DNA of 64,000 nt from Floridanema evergladense. Its GTDB lineage: Bacteria; Cyanobacteriota; Cyanobacteriia; Cyanobacteriales; Aerosakkonemataceae. The stretch lies in assembly GCF_041929205.1 (NCBI RefSeq), contig NZ_JBHFNT010000194.1. One strand, 5' to 3'. The notes beneath the pieces were generated by a model that did no database searches, had not been told where the DNA came from, and saw only the letters and a list, made by a program, of their open reading frames with translations. A program made the translations under genes and the position numbers. This document shows, piece by piece, positions 44,285-53,634 of the stretch. Each line of letters begins with the position of its first letter. The stretch's first letter is position 1.

Positions 44285-45451
44285 TTAATTAGGTGAGGAA
44301 GAGATTATTTGTTGATAAGCTTGGATTGTTTGTTGGGCGATCGCTTCCCAGCTATAGTTTTTAATTGTTAACTCTTTGGCGTTTAATCCTCTTCGGTTAA
44401 TTTCTGTTGGATCTTGAAGTGCTAATCGCAATGTTTCTGTCAGAGATTCTACTGTTCGATCGCATACCCAGCCAGCTTCTGCATTTAGAATATCTTCCCA
44501 AATATAAACTCCACGAGTAATACAAACTGGTGTACCCGCTGCCATTGCTTCGGCTACAGCAATACCGAAGTTTTCATAATAAGATGGCAACACGAACAAG
44601 TCGGCATTTTTTAGTAATGAGACTTTGCGATCGCCTCTGACAAAACCTGTTATCGTTACTTTGCCTGGTAGTGTGGTGGAGATTTGCGATCGGATTTTTT
44701 CCTCATATTCTGGATCTTGCGGATTCGATCCCGCTAACACAAAATGAAAATCTATCCCTGAGTTTGCCAAATTTTGTAAAGCCGGAATTAGTAAATCTAA
44801 CCCTTTTTTGCGATCGACTCTAGACATAAATAAAATTACCGGAGATGACAAATTAACAAATTCATTTTCTTCCTTCTCCAGTCTTGGCAAACTCACGCCT
44901 AAAGGAATTACCAAATCTTTAGTTTTTACCCCAAATCTTTCCGAAACTTTAGCTTCTTCCAAACTAGTAAAATGAATCGCCGCCGCACCAGCTATATTAG
45001 GCTTTTCTAACCAAGTTGCATAGACTTTTTTCAGCAACTTTTTCTTCTGTAAATCAGCAGGATCGAGAGTTCCTAAAGGACGCAAAATGTAAGGTAACTT
45101 TTGCATTCTGGCGACGGTTGCTGCTACTGAAGACACAGGCGAAAATAAAGCATGAATATGCGCCAAATCATAATTTTTGGCATTATTATTTAACCATTGC
45201 AACAAATCTAAAGAAAATTTGTATCTGCGAAACGGAGAACAACGAAAGTAACGAATCTGATAACCATCTTGTTCTACCGGACAATTTAAAGGCACATCTA
45301 AAGGCGGTTGTCCAGCATCTCCGTTACTATTTGTAGTCAGAATTGTGACTTCAATACCTGCTTTCGCTAAAGCACTAGAAAGACCCAAAACCATCTGACT
45401 AGGGCCACCATAAACTAGAGAAATAGAGGGAACTATTTGGAGAATTCGCAT
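44285..45451 (-). CDS. hpsP: Glycosyltransferase family 4, HpsP-type
   Basis: 388 residues, GT-B fold. N-terminus MRILQIVPSISLVYGGPSQMVLGLS is the HpsP-like start; nucleotide-sugar site VLPSYYENFGIAVAEAMAAGTPVCIT with Glu of the E-x7-E motif. It transfers a sugar during assembly of the repeat unit of an extracellular polysaccharide, at the cytosolic membrane face. Directly adjacent (no gap) to the hpsO-type gene, both in the leftward hps cluster. The name is assigned by recollection of cyanobacterial hormogonium polysaccharide genes. Confidence 0.78.
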   Translation of the reverse strand: MRILQIVPSISLVYGGPSQMVLGLSSALAKAGIEVTILTTNSNGDAGQPPLDVPLNCPVEQDGYQIRYFRCSPFRRYKFSLDLLQWLNNNAKNYDLAHIHALFSPVSSVAATVARMQKLPYILRPLGTLDPADLQKKKLLKKVYATWLEKPNIAGAAAIHFTSLEEAKVSERFGVKTKDLVIPLGVSLPRLEKEENEFVNLSSPVILFMSRVDRKKGLDLLIPALQNLANSGIDFHFVLAGSNPQDPEYEEKIRSQISTTLPGKVTITGFVRGDRKVSLLKNADLFVLPSYYENFGIAVAEAMAAGTPVCITRGVYIWEDILNAEAGWVCDRTVESLTETLRLALQDPTEINRRGLNAKELTIKNYSWEAIAQQTIQAYQQIISSSPN

Positions 45452-46627
45452 TTAATTTTTTGCAGTTATTTGTTTATAAAAATCTAACGATTGCTTGGCT
45501 AAAGCTTTATTAGTGTACTGATTAATTGCTTTTTGATAACCCAAATCCGCCAATTTATCTTTTAATTCTGGGTTTTCCATTAGTTGCATCAAACATTTTC
45601 GCAACTCCGCAACATTGCCTTCAGGAAATACTAAACCAGCTTCACCAATTACATTAGGAATTTCTCCAGAATCAGATCCAATCACCGGAACTTTGCAAGC
45701 CATTGCTTCAATTAAAACATGACCAAATTGTTCTTTCCAACCAGCAGCAGTTAAAGTTTTAAATTTATATGTTGTTTGCGAGGGTAATACCAAAGTGTGC
45801 ATTAAATTGATATATTGATATACGCGATCGTGCGGCACACTTTCCACCAAAATCAACTTTTCTTTAATCCCTTTTTCCGCCGCTACTGCCAACAAAGTTG
45901 ACTCCAATGGCCCACGACCTAATAATAACAATTTCCAAGGCTTCTCTGCCAAACCAGCTAAAGCCTCTATTAGAGTAAGTAAGCCTTTTTCCTCGACAAA
46001 TCTACCCACAAAACCCACTACAAAATCACTTTCTTGAATTCCCAATTGATTAGCTAATTCCGGTTGAGTTTGTGGCTTAAATAAACTTTCATCAACACCC
46101 AATTGCGGCATAATTACCATTGGCCCTTTGTAGCCTCTTTCCCGCAAAATCTCTACTCCATCTTTATTTCCCACAACAATTCCATCAGTATTATTAAGGT
46201 TGTATGACTCCAGCCATGAAATAGGAAACTTTAAGTTATAAGGCAGATTCCACCAAGTAAAAAAGACATTTTTTGCCTTTAAACCTAACAGCTTATTCAA
46301 AGTAATAAATTCGGCATAAGCTAAAGCTTTAGAACCTTGTTCAACCTGAATAATGTCTGGTTTAAACTGGCGTAATAAAGGAATCAAATCTGCACCAAAA
46401 GTTAATAAACCTTGGTTGTTTTTGCTAAAGTTAGAAACTGGCACTACCCGGAAAGAACCTTCTTGTAAAAGATGCGTTTCAATTGTTTTATTTTGGACTC
46501 CTCCAGGTTGCCAAATTCGAGGAGTAACCACTGTAACTTCAATTCCTGATTCTAATCGAGATAATTCTCTTAATTTCTCGCGGTTCAGGTCAACAATATA
46601 AGTATGGCTAGCAACTAGAATTCTCAT
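45452..46627 (-). CDS. hpsO: Glycosyltransferase family 4, HpsO-type
   Basis: 391 residues. Start MRILVASHTYIVDLNREKLREL and PRIWQPGGVQN are as recalled for HpsO. Donor-site block VVGFVGRFVEEKGLLTLIEAL and GHVLIEAMACKVPVIGSDSGEIP with the E-x7-E type residues. Predicted cytosolic GT-B enzyme in polysaccharide unit assembly. The stop abuts the next gene's ATG. Upstream 84 bp contain a 30-nt dispersed element. Confidence 0.78.
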   Translation of the reverse strand: MRILVASHTYIVDLNREKLRELSRLESGIEVTVVTPRIWQPGGVQNKTIETHLLQEGSFRVVPVSNFSKNNQGLLTFGADLIPLLRQFKPDIIQVEQGSKALAYAEFITLNKLLGLKAKNVFFTWWNLPYNLKFPISWLESYNLNNTDGIVVGNKDGVEILRERGYKGPMVIMPQLGVDESLFKPQTQPELANQLGIQESDFVVGFVGRFVEEKGLLTLIEALAGLAEKPWKLLLLGRGPLESTLLAVAAEKGIKEKLILVESVPHDRVYQYINLMHTLVLPSQTTYKFKTLTAAGWKEQFGHVLIEAMACKVPVIGSDSGEIPNVIGEAGLVFPEGNVAELRKCLMQLMENPELKDKLADLGYQKAINQYTNKALAKQSLDFYKQITAKN

Positions 46628-46651
46628 TTTTTTAGATAAATTATTATGATT

Positions 46652-46681
46652 AGTTTGTTGTGACGACTTTAGTCGTTCTTT
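46652..46681. repeat. 30-nt dispersed element, copy 1
   Basis: Exact reverse complement of 53575-53604, 30 of 30 bases. It contains the palindrome ACGACTTTAGTCGT. It lies in the spacer between the hpsN and hpsO genes. Confidence 0.85.
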
Positions 46682-46711
46682 CCTAAATTAAAGGACTCAA
46701 GACCTTACAGT

Positions 46712-47707
46712 TTACTCCTTAACTAAATCTTGTTGAGTGTAAATTTGCCCATTATTCCAAGTAGACTGAATTACTGTACCTAAAGCTTTGAAAAATCCCA
46801 AACTGTAAAATCCGGCGCGGCTAATAATTTTTAATGGTGAACCGCTTTTATGACAAGGTGGACGACCAAGTACGTGACAGTCAAATAACCGATAAAATAA
46901 TCTCAATTGTTGGTCAATTGTGAGATTTTTCATACCCATTAAAAAGTGATTGTGGTAGAAAGTTATTTGGTATTTTAGCGATCGCGTACTGATATCATGA
47001 CACCCACCAGTTTCTTCTCCTAAATGTACCAAAAAAGCCTCTGGGTCATACCAAATTTTATAACCAGTTTTTCGCAATCTTAAACAAAAATCTGACTCTT
47101 CTCGCACCGCACTACCACGAAATCTTTCATCAAAATACAATCCATGTTTGCTAAAAATTTCCCGACGAAAAGACATATTGCAACCTCTCGCCGTAATCAC
47201 TTGTTGCGGTTTGGTTGTATGCACTAAATCAATATAATACCAAGCAATTCCAGGGTCCATTGCTTGTGGTGGTAAATATTCAATTGTGTAAGTTTCTCCC
47301 GGTTTTTCCTTTTGGGCATCTGCCAATTTCATGCGATCGAAAACTCTCCCCGCCACTGCCCCAATTTCCGGGTTTTCCATATAGTTACGGGCATGATTTT
47401 TTAAACAATCAACGGGCATTTCTACATCATCATCAATAAAGTAAATAATATCTCCTGTTGCTCGCCGTACCCCATAATTTCTTGCCCCAGGTAAACTCGC
47501 CCAATCTAAACGATACCAGCGAATTTTCCCAGCTTTGGCTAACTCTTCTAAATAAGCTTGAGTTTCTGGTTGATGGGTTTTGGTTTGATCGACGACAATT
47601 ACTTCAAAACTTGGGTAATCTTGTTTTAGTACATCTGCGATCGTTCCCCGTAAAGCTTCTTCTCGTTCGTAAGTAGGAATAACTACAGAAATTGAAGGTA
47701 GATTCAT
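46712..47707 (-). CDS. hpsN: Glycosyltransferase family 2, HpsN-type
   Basis: 331 residues, GT-A fold. PSISVVIPTYEREEALRGTIADVLKQDYPSFEVIVVDQT; the DxD-type metal site is FIDDDVEMP; acceptor-side ED-like acids are in REESDFCLRLRKTGY. There is no clear membrane helix. It adds a sugar to the growing lipid-linked unit of the exopolysaccharide. Third from the left in the hps cluster. Confidence 0.8.
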   Translation of the reverse strand: MNLPSISVVIPTYEREEALRGTIADVLKQDYPSFEVIVVDQTKTHQPETQAYLEELAKAGKIRWYRLDWASLPGARNYGVRRATGDIIYFIDDDVEMPVDCLKNHARNYMENPEIGAVAGRVFDRMKLADAQKEKPGETYTIEYLPPQAMDPGIAWYYIDLVHTTKPQQVITARGCNMSFRREIFSKHGLYFDERFRGSAVREESDFCLRLRKTGYKIWYDPEAFLVHLGEETGGCHDISTRSLKYQITFYHNHFLMGMKNLTIDQQLRLFYRLFDCHVLGRPPCHKSGSPLKIISRAGFYSLGFFKALGTVIQSTWNNGQIYTQQDLVKE

Positions 47708-47791
47708 AAATTTAGTTTCCTGTTGAGAAAGTGTGCCTAATTTAGTTAAACTTGTTGAACCAGCAATTAAACAAAAGTTTTGCTTAAGAAA

Positions 47792-49465
47792 TTACGACTT
47801 ACTTCGTTTTTTCGGTTTACGTTTCTTGTCAATAGGATTTTCTGCGGATTCTTTGGCGCGTTCTTCGCGATCGATCTCCGGCAACCTGACAATTACACCA
47901 ATTAAGAACCAATAATAAACTGCTACTGGGTCTGTATCTAAAGGATACCAGTAAGTGTTGTAACTAATTACCAAAATAAATACCCAAAAACTGGCAGCAA
48001 AACTGCGTAAATTATGCTCTTTAACCGAGCGATAGATTTTAAAAGTTACCCAAGTAATCATAGTAACAAAAATTAAAAATCCTCCCGCTCCCAATGGCCC
48101 CAATTCAAAGAGTAATTTAGGGTAAAAAGTTTCAATCAAAGCATCTGCACCATAAGCACGCGCCGAGTTAGTTGCCCTACCTATTCCCGCACCAAAAATG
48201 CCACTTTGTCCCTTAGAAGTAAACTCAGCTTGACTAGCGATAAAATCAGTAGGAGGCGCAGCATTCCAGCGACTGACAAAGCTATCTACCCGTTCTTGAA
48301 CTACTTCTGGAAACATCGCTGTACCAATAGCTGCTACCACACCAATTCCGATCGCAATCGGAATAAAACGTTTCAGGTTAGCTATTTGTCCAGTCAAAAT
48401 TAATAGAATTATAAATACTACTGGAACCAGCGCCAAAGCAATTCTTTGACCAGAAATGAAAGAATTAATAATTACCAATCCCATGCCAAATAAACCCCCC
48501 ATTCGCCAAATAAAAGAAGGGTCACTAAAAGCAGAGGCATAAGTTATAAAAGCATTAGAAATGAGAAACCAAGCCCAGTGCCAAGGAGAAACAAAAGTTC
48601 CAGGTAAACGGATCATGCCTACGTCGGGACTGAAAACTAAGGAACCACCAACCAAACATCTAGCTTCTAGGGTAGCCTTAAATAAATCTTGTCCAGACAT
48701 TCCCCTAGTTCCTTCACATCTACCACTGCTGAGAAATTGGTATTGAATTAAGCCTAATAAGCAGCAGATAATGGCTAAGACTAAATGAGAACGAGTAAAA
48801 AAAAGTAACTCTTTTTTATTACGAATCAAATAATAACCACAAGTAATTAAAGGAACGTATCCCAAAAGTACCTTTAAACCCAACAAACCCATGATTATGG
48901 GTTGACCATTTCTACAGGATATTCTGACTCCGCGTGGCAAACTGTCGCAGGAAGGAGCAAATTGTTGAGCAGCATTAACTACCAAAAGTGTAACTATGGC
49001 TAAACCCAAAATCACAAAGAAAGGAGTTCTAATCTGTTTGGGAATCAGAAAAGGCTGACTTTTGCGTTTAAATTCTTGGTAGATAGTGATAGCAGCGGGA
49101 ATAAAAAAGGCATCTTTAGCTAGTTGAAAAAGGGCGTTACCGCCTGCAATGCCATAAACTATAGTGCCACCGAAGGGCATATAGAAGAGGAAAGCCCAAA
49201 GTGCTTGGCGAGGGTATTTAAAAGAGAGGACGATCGCAGTAATACCCACAGTTACACCACTAGTGGCTTTTATTCCACCAATGGGAAAGAGTAATAACCC
49301 CAAGAACAGGGAACCAAAAAAGGTAGAACTAGCCAAGCTAATAAATTCCTGTTTGGCTTTGGCTGCTTGGCGCTTAAGTGCTAGTTGCTCCTTTAAACTA
49401 AGTTGGGGAGTTTCGGCATTATCGGTCTTTTGTTTAGATTTTCGTTTAGATTTGGGCTTGGGCAT
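47792..49465 (-). CDS. hpsL: HpsL-type membrane polysaccharide polymerase/ligase-like protein
   Basis: 557 residues from ATG 49465; the frame extends 18 codons upstream but those do not match the family. A very basic N-terminus (MPKPKSKRKSKQK) and coiled segment are followed by about 11 to 12 membrane helices. A large soluble loop (around FVSRWNAAPPTDFIASQAEF and GIFGAGIGRATNSARAYGAD) resembles the O-antigen ligase/Wzy loop. It likely joins repeat units. First gene of the leftward four-gene cluster and divergent from ffh. Start of the name hpsL is by resemblance. Confidence 0.75.
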   Translation of the reverse strand: MPKPKSKRKSKQKTDNAETPQLSLKEQLALKRQAAKAKQEFISLASSTFFGSLFLGLLLFPIGGIKATSGVTVGITAIVLSFKYPRQALWAFLFYMPFGGTIVYGIAGGNALFQLAKDAFFIPAAITIYQEFKRKSQPFLIPKQIRTPFFVILGLAIVTLLVVNAAQQFAPSCDSLPRGVRISCRNGQPIIMGLLGLKVLLGYVPLITCGYYLIRNKKELLFFTRSHLVLAIICCLLGLIQYQFLSSGRCEGTRGMSGQDLFKATLEARCLVGGSLVFSPDVGMIRLPGTFVSPWHWAWFLISNAFITYASAFSDPSFIWRMGGLFGMGLVIINSFISGQRIALALVPVVFIILLILTGQIANLKRFIPIAIGIGVVAAIGTAMFPEVVQERVDSFVSRWNAAPPTDFIASQAEFTSKGQSGIFGAGIGRATNSARAYGADALIETFYPKLLFELGPLGAGGFLIFVTMITWVTFKIYRSVKEHNLRSFAASFWVFILVISYNTYWYPLDTDPVAVYYWFLIGVIVRLPEIDREERAKESAENPIDKKRKPKKRSKS

Positions 49466-49689
49466 AATGGCAGTGAAATAGACTGCTTTTTGGTTTAGGA
49501 GTAACGATCGCTTTCCCAAACGATCGCAAAATGATTAAAGAGTTCCGATAAGCTGAACAATGCACCTGCGGACACTGTTATAGCATTCAGAACACCGATG
49601 CTGGCAACAGCCCCTAACTAAGACTGCCCAAATTACAATCAAGAATCACCAATTGATAACCTAATAAATAACTGAGAAATAATAGATTT

Positions 49690-51153
49690 ATGTTTGATGC
49701 ACTCGCCGATCGTTTAGAAAGTGCCTGGAAAAAGTTACGGGGACAAGACCGCATTTCTGAAAGCAACATTCAAGAAGCTTTACAGGAAGTGCGTCGCGCC
49801 TTGCTGGAAGCAGATGTCAACCTGCAAGTAGTCAAAGATTTTGTGGCAGAGGTAAAAACTAAAGCCCAAGGTGCAGAAGTAATTACTGGGGTACGCCCTG
49901 ACCAACAGTTTATCAAAATCGTCTATGACGAACTGGTAAGTGTGATGGGGGAAAGCAATGTCCCCTTGGCAGATGCGAAGAAAAAACCCACTGTTGTTTT
50001 AATGGCAGGGTTACAGGGAACGGGTAAAACTACAGCTACGGCTAAGTTAGCTTTACACTTACGCAAAGAGAATCGTTCTGCTTTGCTGGTGGCGACAGAT
50101 GTTTATCGTCCGGCAGCGATCGATCAGTTGGTAACATTAGGTCAACAAATTGAAGTCCCCGTTTTTGAATTGGGGAAAGATGCCGACCCCGTAGAAATCG
50201 CCCGTCAAGGGGTAGAAAAGGCAAAAGCAGAAGGTTTTGATACGGTAATTATCGATACTGCCGGACGCTTACAAATCGACCAAGACATGATGGCAGAGTT
50301 AGCCCGGATTAAACAAACCGTGCAACCTGATGAAACTCTGTTAGTTGTGGATGCGATGACGGGACAAGAGGCGGCGACTCTGACTCGCACTTTCCACGAA
50401 CAAATCGGAGTTACTGGTGCGATTCTCACCAAGATGGATGGCGACACTAGAGGTGGGGCGGCGCTTTCGGTAAGGCAAGTTTCCGGTCAACCGATTAAGT
50501 TCATCGGTGTGGGCGAAAAAGTGGATGCTTTACAACCTTTTTACCCTGACCGGATGGCTTCTCGGATTTTGGGGATGGGTGATGTGTTGACGTTGGTGGA
50601 GAAGGCGCAGGAAGCGATCGATTTCACCGATGCTGAGAAGATGCAGGAAAAAATCCTCTCGGCTAAGTTTGACTTTACCGACTTCCTCAAGCAAATGCGC
50701 TTGATGAAAAACATGGGATCTTTCGGCGGGCTATTAAAAATGCTGCCCGGAATGCCCAAAATTTCCGATCAACAATTGCGGGAAGCTGAGATAAAACTCA
50801 AGCAAACTGAGGCGATGATCAATTCCATGACCCGGCAAGAACGCCAGGAACCAGAATTATTAGCTTCTTCTCCCAGTCGGCGCAAGCGTATTGCTAAAGG
50901 TTCGGGTTATCGAGAAACAGAAGTTTCTAAGTTAGTGTCTGATTTCCAAAAAATGCGAACTTTGATGCAGCAAATGGGACAAGGCGGAATGCCCGGAATG
51001 GGTATGCCTGGAATGGGTATGCCCGGAATGGGTGGCGGGATGAGTCCCTTCGGAAATCGGCAACCACCTCCAGGCTGGCGCGGTCACGGTGGCGGCGGTG
51101 GCAAGAAGAAGCCGAAAAAGGACAAAAAGAAAAAAGGGTTCGGTCAATTATAA
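49690..51153 (+). CDS. ffh: Signal recognition particle protein Ffh (SRP54)
   Basis: 487 residues. N domain, GTPase G domain with P-loop LQGTGKTTATAKLA (near residue 105) and DTAGR (near 190) and TKMDGDTRGGAAL, then the methionine-rich M domain that binds signal sequences and SRP RNA. C-terminal tail: GMPGMG repeats and a Lys-rich end (KKPKKDKKKKG). It targets membrane and secreted proteins to FtsY. It starts an apparent set with rpsP, a KH protein and rpsU; 170 bp upstream show no SRP RNA. Confidence 0.97.
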   Translation: MFDALADRLESAWKKLRGQDRISESNIQEALQEVRRALLEADVNLQVVKDFVAEVKTKAQGAEVITGVRPDQQFIKIVYDELVSVMGESNVPLADAKKKPTVVLMAGLQGTGKTTATAKLALHLRKENRSALLVATDVYRPAAIDQLVTLGQQIEVPVFELGKDADPVEIARQGVEKAKAEGFDTVIIDTAGRLQIDQDMMAELARIKQTVQPDETLLVVDAMTGQEAATLTRTFHEQIGVTGAILTKMDGDTRGGAALSVRQVSGQPIKFIGVGEKVDALQPFYPDRMASRILGMGDVLTLVEKAQEAIDFTDAEKMQEKILSAKFDFTDFLKQMRLMKNMGSFGGLLKMLPGMPKISDQQLREAEIKLKQTEAMINSMTRQERQEPELLASSPSRRKRIAKGSGYRETEVSKLVSDFQKMRTLMQQMGQGGMPGMGMPGMGMPGMGGGMSPFGNRQPPPGWRGHGGGGGKKKPKKDKKKKGFGQL

Positions 51154-51220
51154 GTGGGGACTGGGAAGAAGAAGTGGGGAGGTAGGGAGGTGGGGAGGTA
51201 GGGGGAGTTTAGATCTAGAT

Positions 51221-51298
51221 CTATCCCCATCCCCCCATCTCCTCATCCCCCCATCTCCCCATCTCCCCATCTCCCCATCTCCCCATCTCCCCATCTCC
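51221..51298. repeat. Tandem repeat of CCCCATCT units between ffh and rpsP
   Basis: About nine near-identical 8-nt units (CCCCATCT, some CCTCATCC), preceded by the reverse G-rich version (GGTGGGGAGGTAGGGAG). The same unit array occurs at about 59259-59322. Such arrays are typical cyanobacterial intergenic short repeats and may fold back. Confidence 0.85.
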
Positions 51299-51379
51299 TT
51301 TATCAAGATTTAACCAATTGCTACTCTTAGAGAAGTACAATTGTAGATTAGTCAGAATTGTGCAAATTAGTTTTCCAAA

Positions 51380-51640
51380 ATGATCAAATTGCGATTAAAG
51401 CGATACGGTAAAAAGCGGGAGGCCAGCTATCGGATTGTAGCGGCGCTCAGTACATCTCGGCGAGAAGGTCGTCCGATCGAAGAATTAGGATTTTATAATC
51501 CGCGCACTGATGAAACTAAACTGAATGTAGAAGCGATCGTCAAGCGCCTCAAAGAAGGCGCTCAACCAACTGATACCGTTCGCAGCATCCTCCAAAAAGC
51601 TAATGTCTTCGAGCAGCTACGTACCCCAGTTACCGAGTAA
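51380..51640 (+). CDS. rpsP: 30S ribosomal protein S16
   Basis: 86 residues: MIKLRLKRYGKKREASYRIVA and DGRPIEELGFYNP-like (here REGRPIEELGFYNPRTDETKLN) are diagnostic. It binds 16S rRNA in the 5' domain. The KH protein frame begins inside its end (overlap 38 bp), so the two are translationally coupled. Confidence 0.98.
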   Translation: MIKLRLKRYGKKREASYRIVAALSTSRREGRPIEELGFYNPRTDETKLNVEAIVKRLKEGAQPTDTVRSILQKANVFEQLRTPVTE

Positions 51641-52037
51641 TGGTTCCGCCCAACCCTTATCAATCACAAGTTCACCAGATTATCCCGGACTTGTGAAATT
51701 CCTTCTTCTGCCGTTTTTGGAGTCGCCTAATTCTTTAAGGGTAGACTGCGAAATTTCATCTACTAAACCGAAAGTATGGATTCGACTGGCTTTTGAAGGT
51801 GAAGATAAAGGGCGGGTTTTTGGACGTGGTGGACGTAATATTCAGGCAATCCGAGCGGTAATAGCCGCAGCCGCAAAATTAGCTGGACAATCGGTTTATC
51901 TGGATATCTACGGTGGTACACCAGCAGAGCATGAGAGCAGTCCACCAACTAGAGATAGGGATAGAGATATGGGGCGAAGACCTTCTCCCCGTCCTCCTAG
52001 TCCGTCGAGAGCTCCTCATAGACTCCGACCGCGCTAG
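51603..52037 (+). CDS. KH-domain RNA-binding protein (KhpA-like)
   Basis: 144 residues. The type-II-like KH domain lies at about 45-105, with the GxxG loop GRGGRNIQAIRAVIAAAAKL; the C-terminus is Arg/Pro-rich and disordered. In bacteria small KH proteins after rpsP bind RNA and help ribosome or division control. Start ATG 51603 lies inside rpsP; later ATG codons do not start the fold. Confidence 0.88.
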   Translation: MSSSSYVPQLPSNGSAQPLSITSSPDYPGLVKFLLLPFLESPNSLRVDCEISSTKPKVWIRLAFEGEDKGRVFGRGGRNIQAIRAVIAAAAKLAGQSVYLDIYGGTPAEHESSPPTRDRDRDMGRRPSPRPPSPSRAPHRLRPR

Positions 52038-52202
52038 CGCAAGCAGGCAGAAGGAAATAAAACTTTTTTATTCGACTAGTTTAGTTATTTCTGCCGTACT
52101 TCGCTAGGGTTAGTATGTAATATTGAGGGGTTGTCAAGATTGAAGTAATACAATTGCTTTAAGTAGTAAATTGGAAAGCCTTAAGGAGGTGAAATTTAAA
52201 AA

Positions 52203-52376
52203 GTGGCAGAAGTCCGTTTGGGAGAAAATGAGTCAATTGACTCGGCGTTGAGACGCTTCAAAAAAAAGATTCAAAAAGCGGGAATTTTATCGGAAGTTAA
52301 ACGCCGTGAACGGTACGAGAAGCCCAGCCTCCGTCGCAAGCGGAAAGCTGAAGCTTCACGCAAGCGCAGATATTAA
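52203..52376 (+). CDS. rpsU: 30S ribosomal protein S21
   Basis: 57 residues, too short to show up as a long ORF. GTG start at 52203 preceded by AAGGAGGTGA (52182-52191). VAEVRLGENESIDSALRRFKK with the VKRRERYEKPSLRRKRKAE helix is diagnostic of S21, which is involved in start-site selection. It sits between the KH gene and phoH and ends in the structured terminator at 52420. Confidence 0.95.
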   Translation: MAEVRLGENESIDSALRRFKKKIQKAGILSEVKRRERYEKPSLRRKRKAEASRKRRY

Positions 52377-52419
52377 TCATATTTGCTGGGAATAAAACAA
52401 TAATTTTTTGATTTCTCGA

Positions 52420-52511
52420 AAAGCAAAAATGACGCTCAGCCACACCTGTAGTTATCTCAGATTTTACTTCTGTGGTGACTGATTTTTGGGTGCAGCGTCT
52501 TTTTGCTTTGT
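52420..52511 (+). terminator. Large structured terminator after rpsU
   Basis: AAAGCAAAAATGACGCT pairs with AGCGTCTTTTTGCTTT (one bulge) and an inner CAGCCACA/TGTGG stem lies between. The T-rich right arm can end the rpsU transcript; phoH starts 61 bp later. Confidence 0.7.
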
Positions 52512-52572
52512 GAGGGGATTATGTATTGTAAAAAGACAAGGTGATTTTAAACTGCTGCAAGATTTTTCAACA

Positions 52573-53529
52573 ATGCCGGAATCAGCTACGATTCAGCTAC
52601 CTACGAAAGAAAGTGCGATCGCATTAAGCGGAAATCAAGAGGAAAATTTGAAGACTTTGGCGCGACAAACTGGTGCGACACTGGTGTTGCGCGGACAAGA
52701 TTTATTGATTTCGGGAACGGCGAATCAGGTAGAGCTTTGTGGTAGGTTAGTGCGATCGCTAGAAGACTTCTGGAAATATGGTAAAACGATCGCTAAGGTC
52801 GATATCCTCACCGCCCGTCACGCTTTAGATACTCAGCGCACTGAAGAGTTACAAGACTTACAGCGAGATGTGCTCGCCCGCACTCGTCGCGGTGAAGAAA
52901 TTCGCGCCAAAACTTTTCGTCAACGTCAATATATCCAATCAGTTCGCACCCACGACTTGACCATTTGCATTGGCCCTGCTGGTACTGGTAAAACTTTCTT
53001 AGCAGCGGTTTTAGCTGTTCAAGCACTTTTGGCTAATCAATATGAACGGTTAATCTTAACTCGTCCCGCAGTCGAAGCTGGGGAAAAGTTAGGATTTTTA
53101 CCAGGTGATTTACAGCAAAAAGTTAATCCTTACCTGCGTCCTTTATACGACGCTTTGCATGAATTAATTGATCCAGAAAAAATCGCCAATTTAATGGAAA
53201 GAGGCGTGATTGAAGTCGCTCCTTTAGCTTATATGCGGGGACGCACTCTCAACAACTCTTTCGTAATTGTGGATGAAGCGCAAAATACCACAGCAGCACA
53301 AATGAAAATGGTGTTGACACGCTTAGGTTTTCGCTCAAAAATGGTAGTAACTGGCGATATTACCCAAACTGATTTACCACCTAATCAAACTTCTGGTTTA
53401 GCAGTAGCTCAAAAAATCCTGCAAAATGTAGAAGGAATTGCTTTTTGTCATCTCTCCCAAGCAGATGTCGTGCGCCATCCTTTGGTACAAAGAATTGTTT
53501 CTGCTTACGAAAAGTACGAAAATAGTTAA
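52573..53529 (+). CDS. PhoH-like ATPase/RNA-binding protein
   Basis: 318 residues from ATG 52573. The frame extends back through the rpsU terminator to 52486, which argues against that start. An N-terminal KH-like segment (TLVLRGQDLLISGTANQ, about 35-55) precedes the PhoH ATPase domain: Walker A GPAGTGKTF (134-142), Walker B VIVDEAQN and MVVTGDITQTDLP. PhoH proteins pair RNase or toxin-like functions in RNA metabolism; the exact role is unknown. Confidence 0.93.
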   Translation: MPESATIQLPTKESAIALSGNQEENLKTLARQTGATLVLRGQDLLISGTANQVELCGRLVRSLEDFWKYGKTIAKVDILTARHALDTQRTEELQDLQRDVLARTRRGEEIRAKTFRQRQYIQSVRTHDLTICIGPAGTGKTFLAAVLAVQALLANQYERLILTRPAVEAGEKLGFLPGDLQQKVNPYLRPLYDALHELIDPEKIANLMERGVIEVAPLAYMRGRTLNNSFVIVDEAQNTTAAQMKMVLTRLGFRSKMVVTGDITQTDLPPNQTSGLAVAQKILQNVEGIAFCHLSQADVVRHPLVQRIVSAYEKYENS

Positions 53530-53574
53530 ACATCAGGTTCGTTGTAAACACTTTAGTGTTTCTTAAATTTCAGC

Positions 53575-53604
53575 AAAGAACGACTAAAGTCGTCACAACA
53601 AACT
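53575..53604. repeat. 30-nt dispersed element, copy 2 (inverted)
   Basis: Exact reverse complement of 46652-46681, containing the same palindrome. It lies in the 105-bp gap after phoH. Confidence 0.85.
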
Positions 53605-53634
53605 TAATACCAACTACCCATTACCAAAATCATT

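Noticed and set aside
49520..49689. Possible SRP RNA gene upstream of ffh
   Set aside because: The conserved GGAAGGAAGCAGC-type loop sequence is absent.
51221..51298. CCCCATCT tandem array taken as a CRISPR-like array
   Set aside because: Units are 8 nt and contiguous with no unique spacers.
52486..52572. N-terminal extension of the PhoH protein
   Set aside because: The segment lies in the rpsU terminator, has no ribosome site and does not match the family start.
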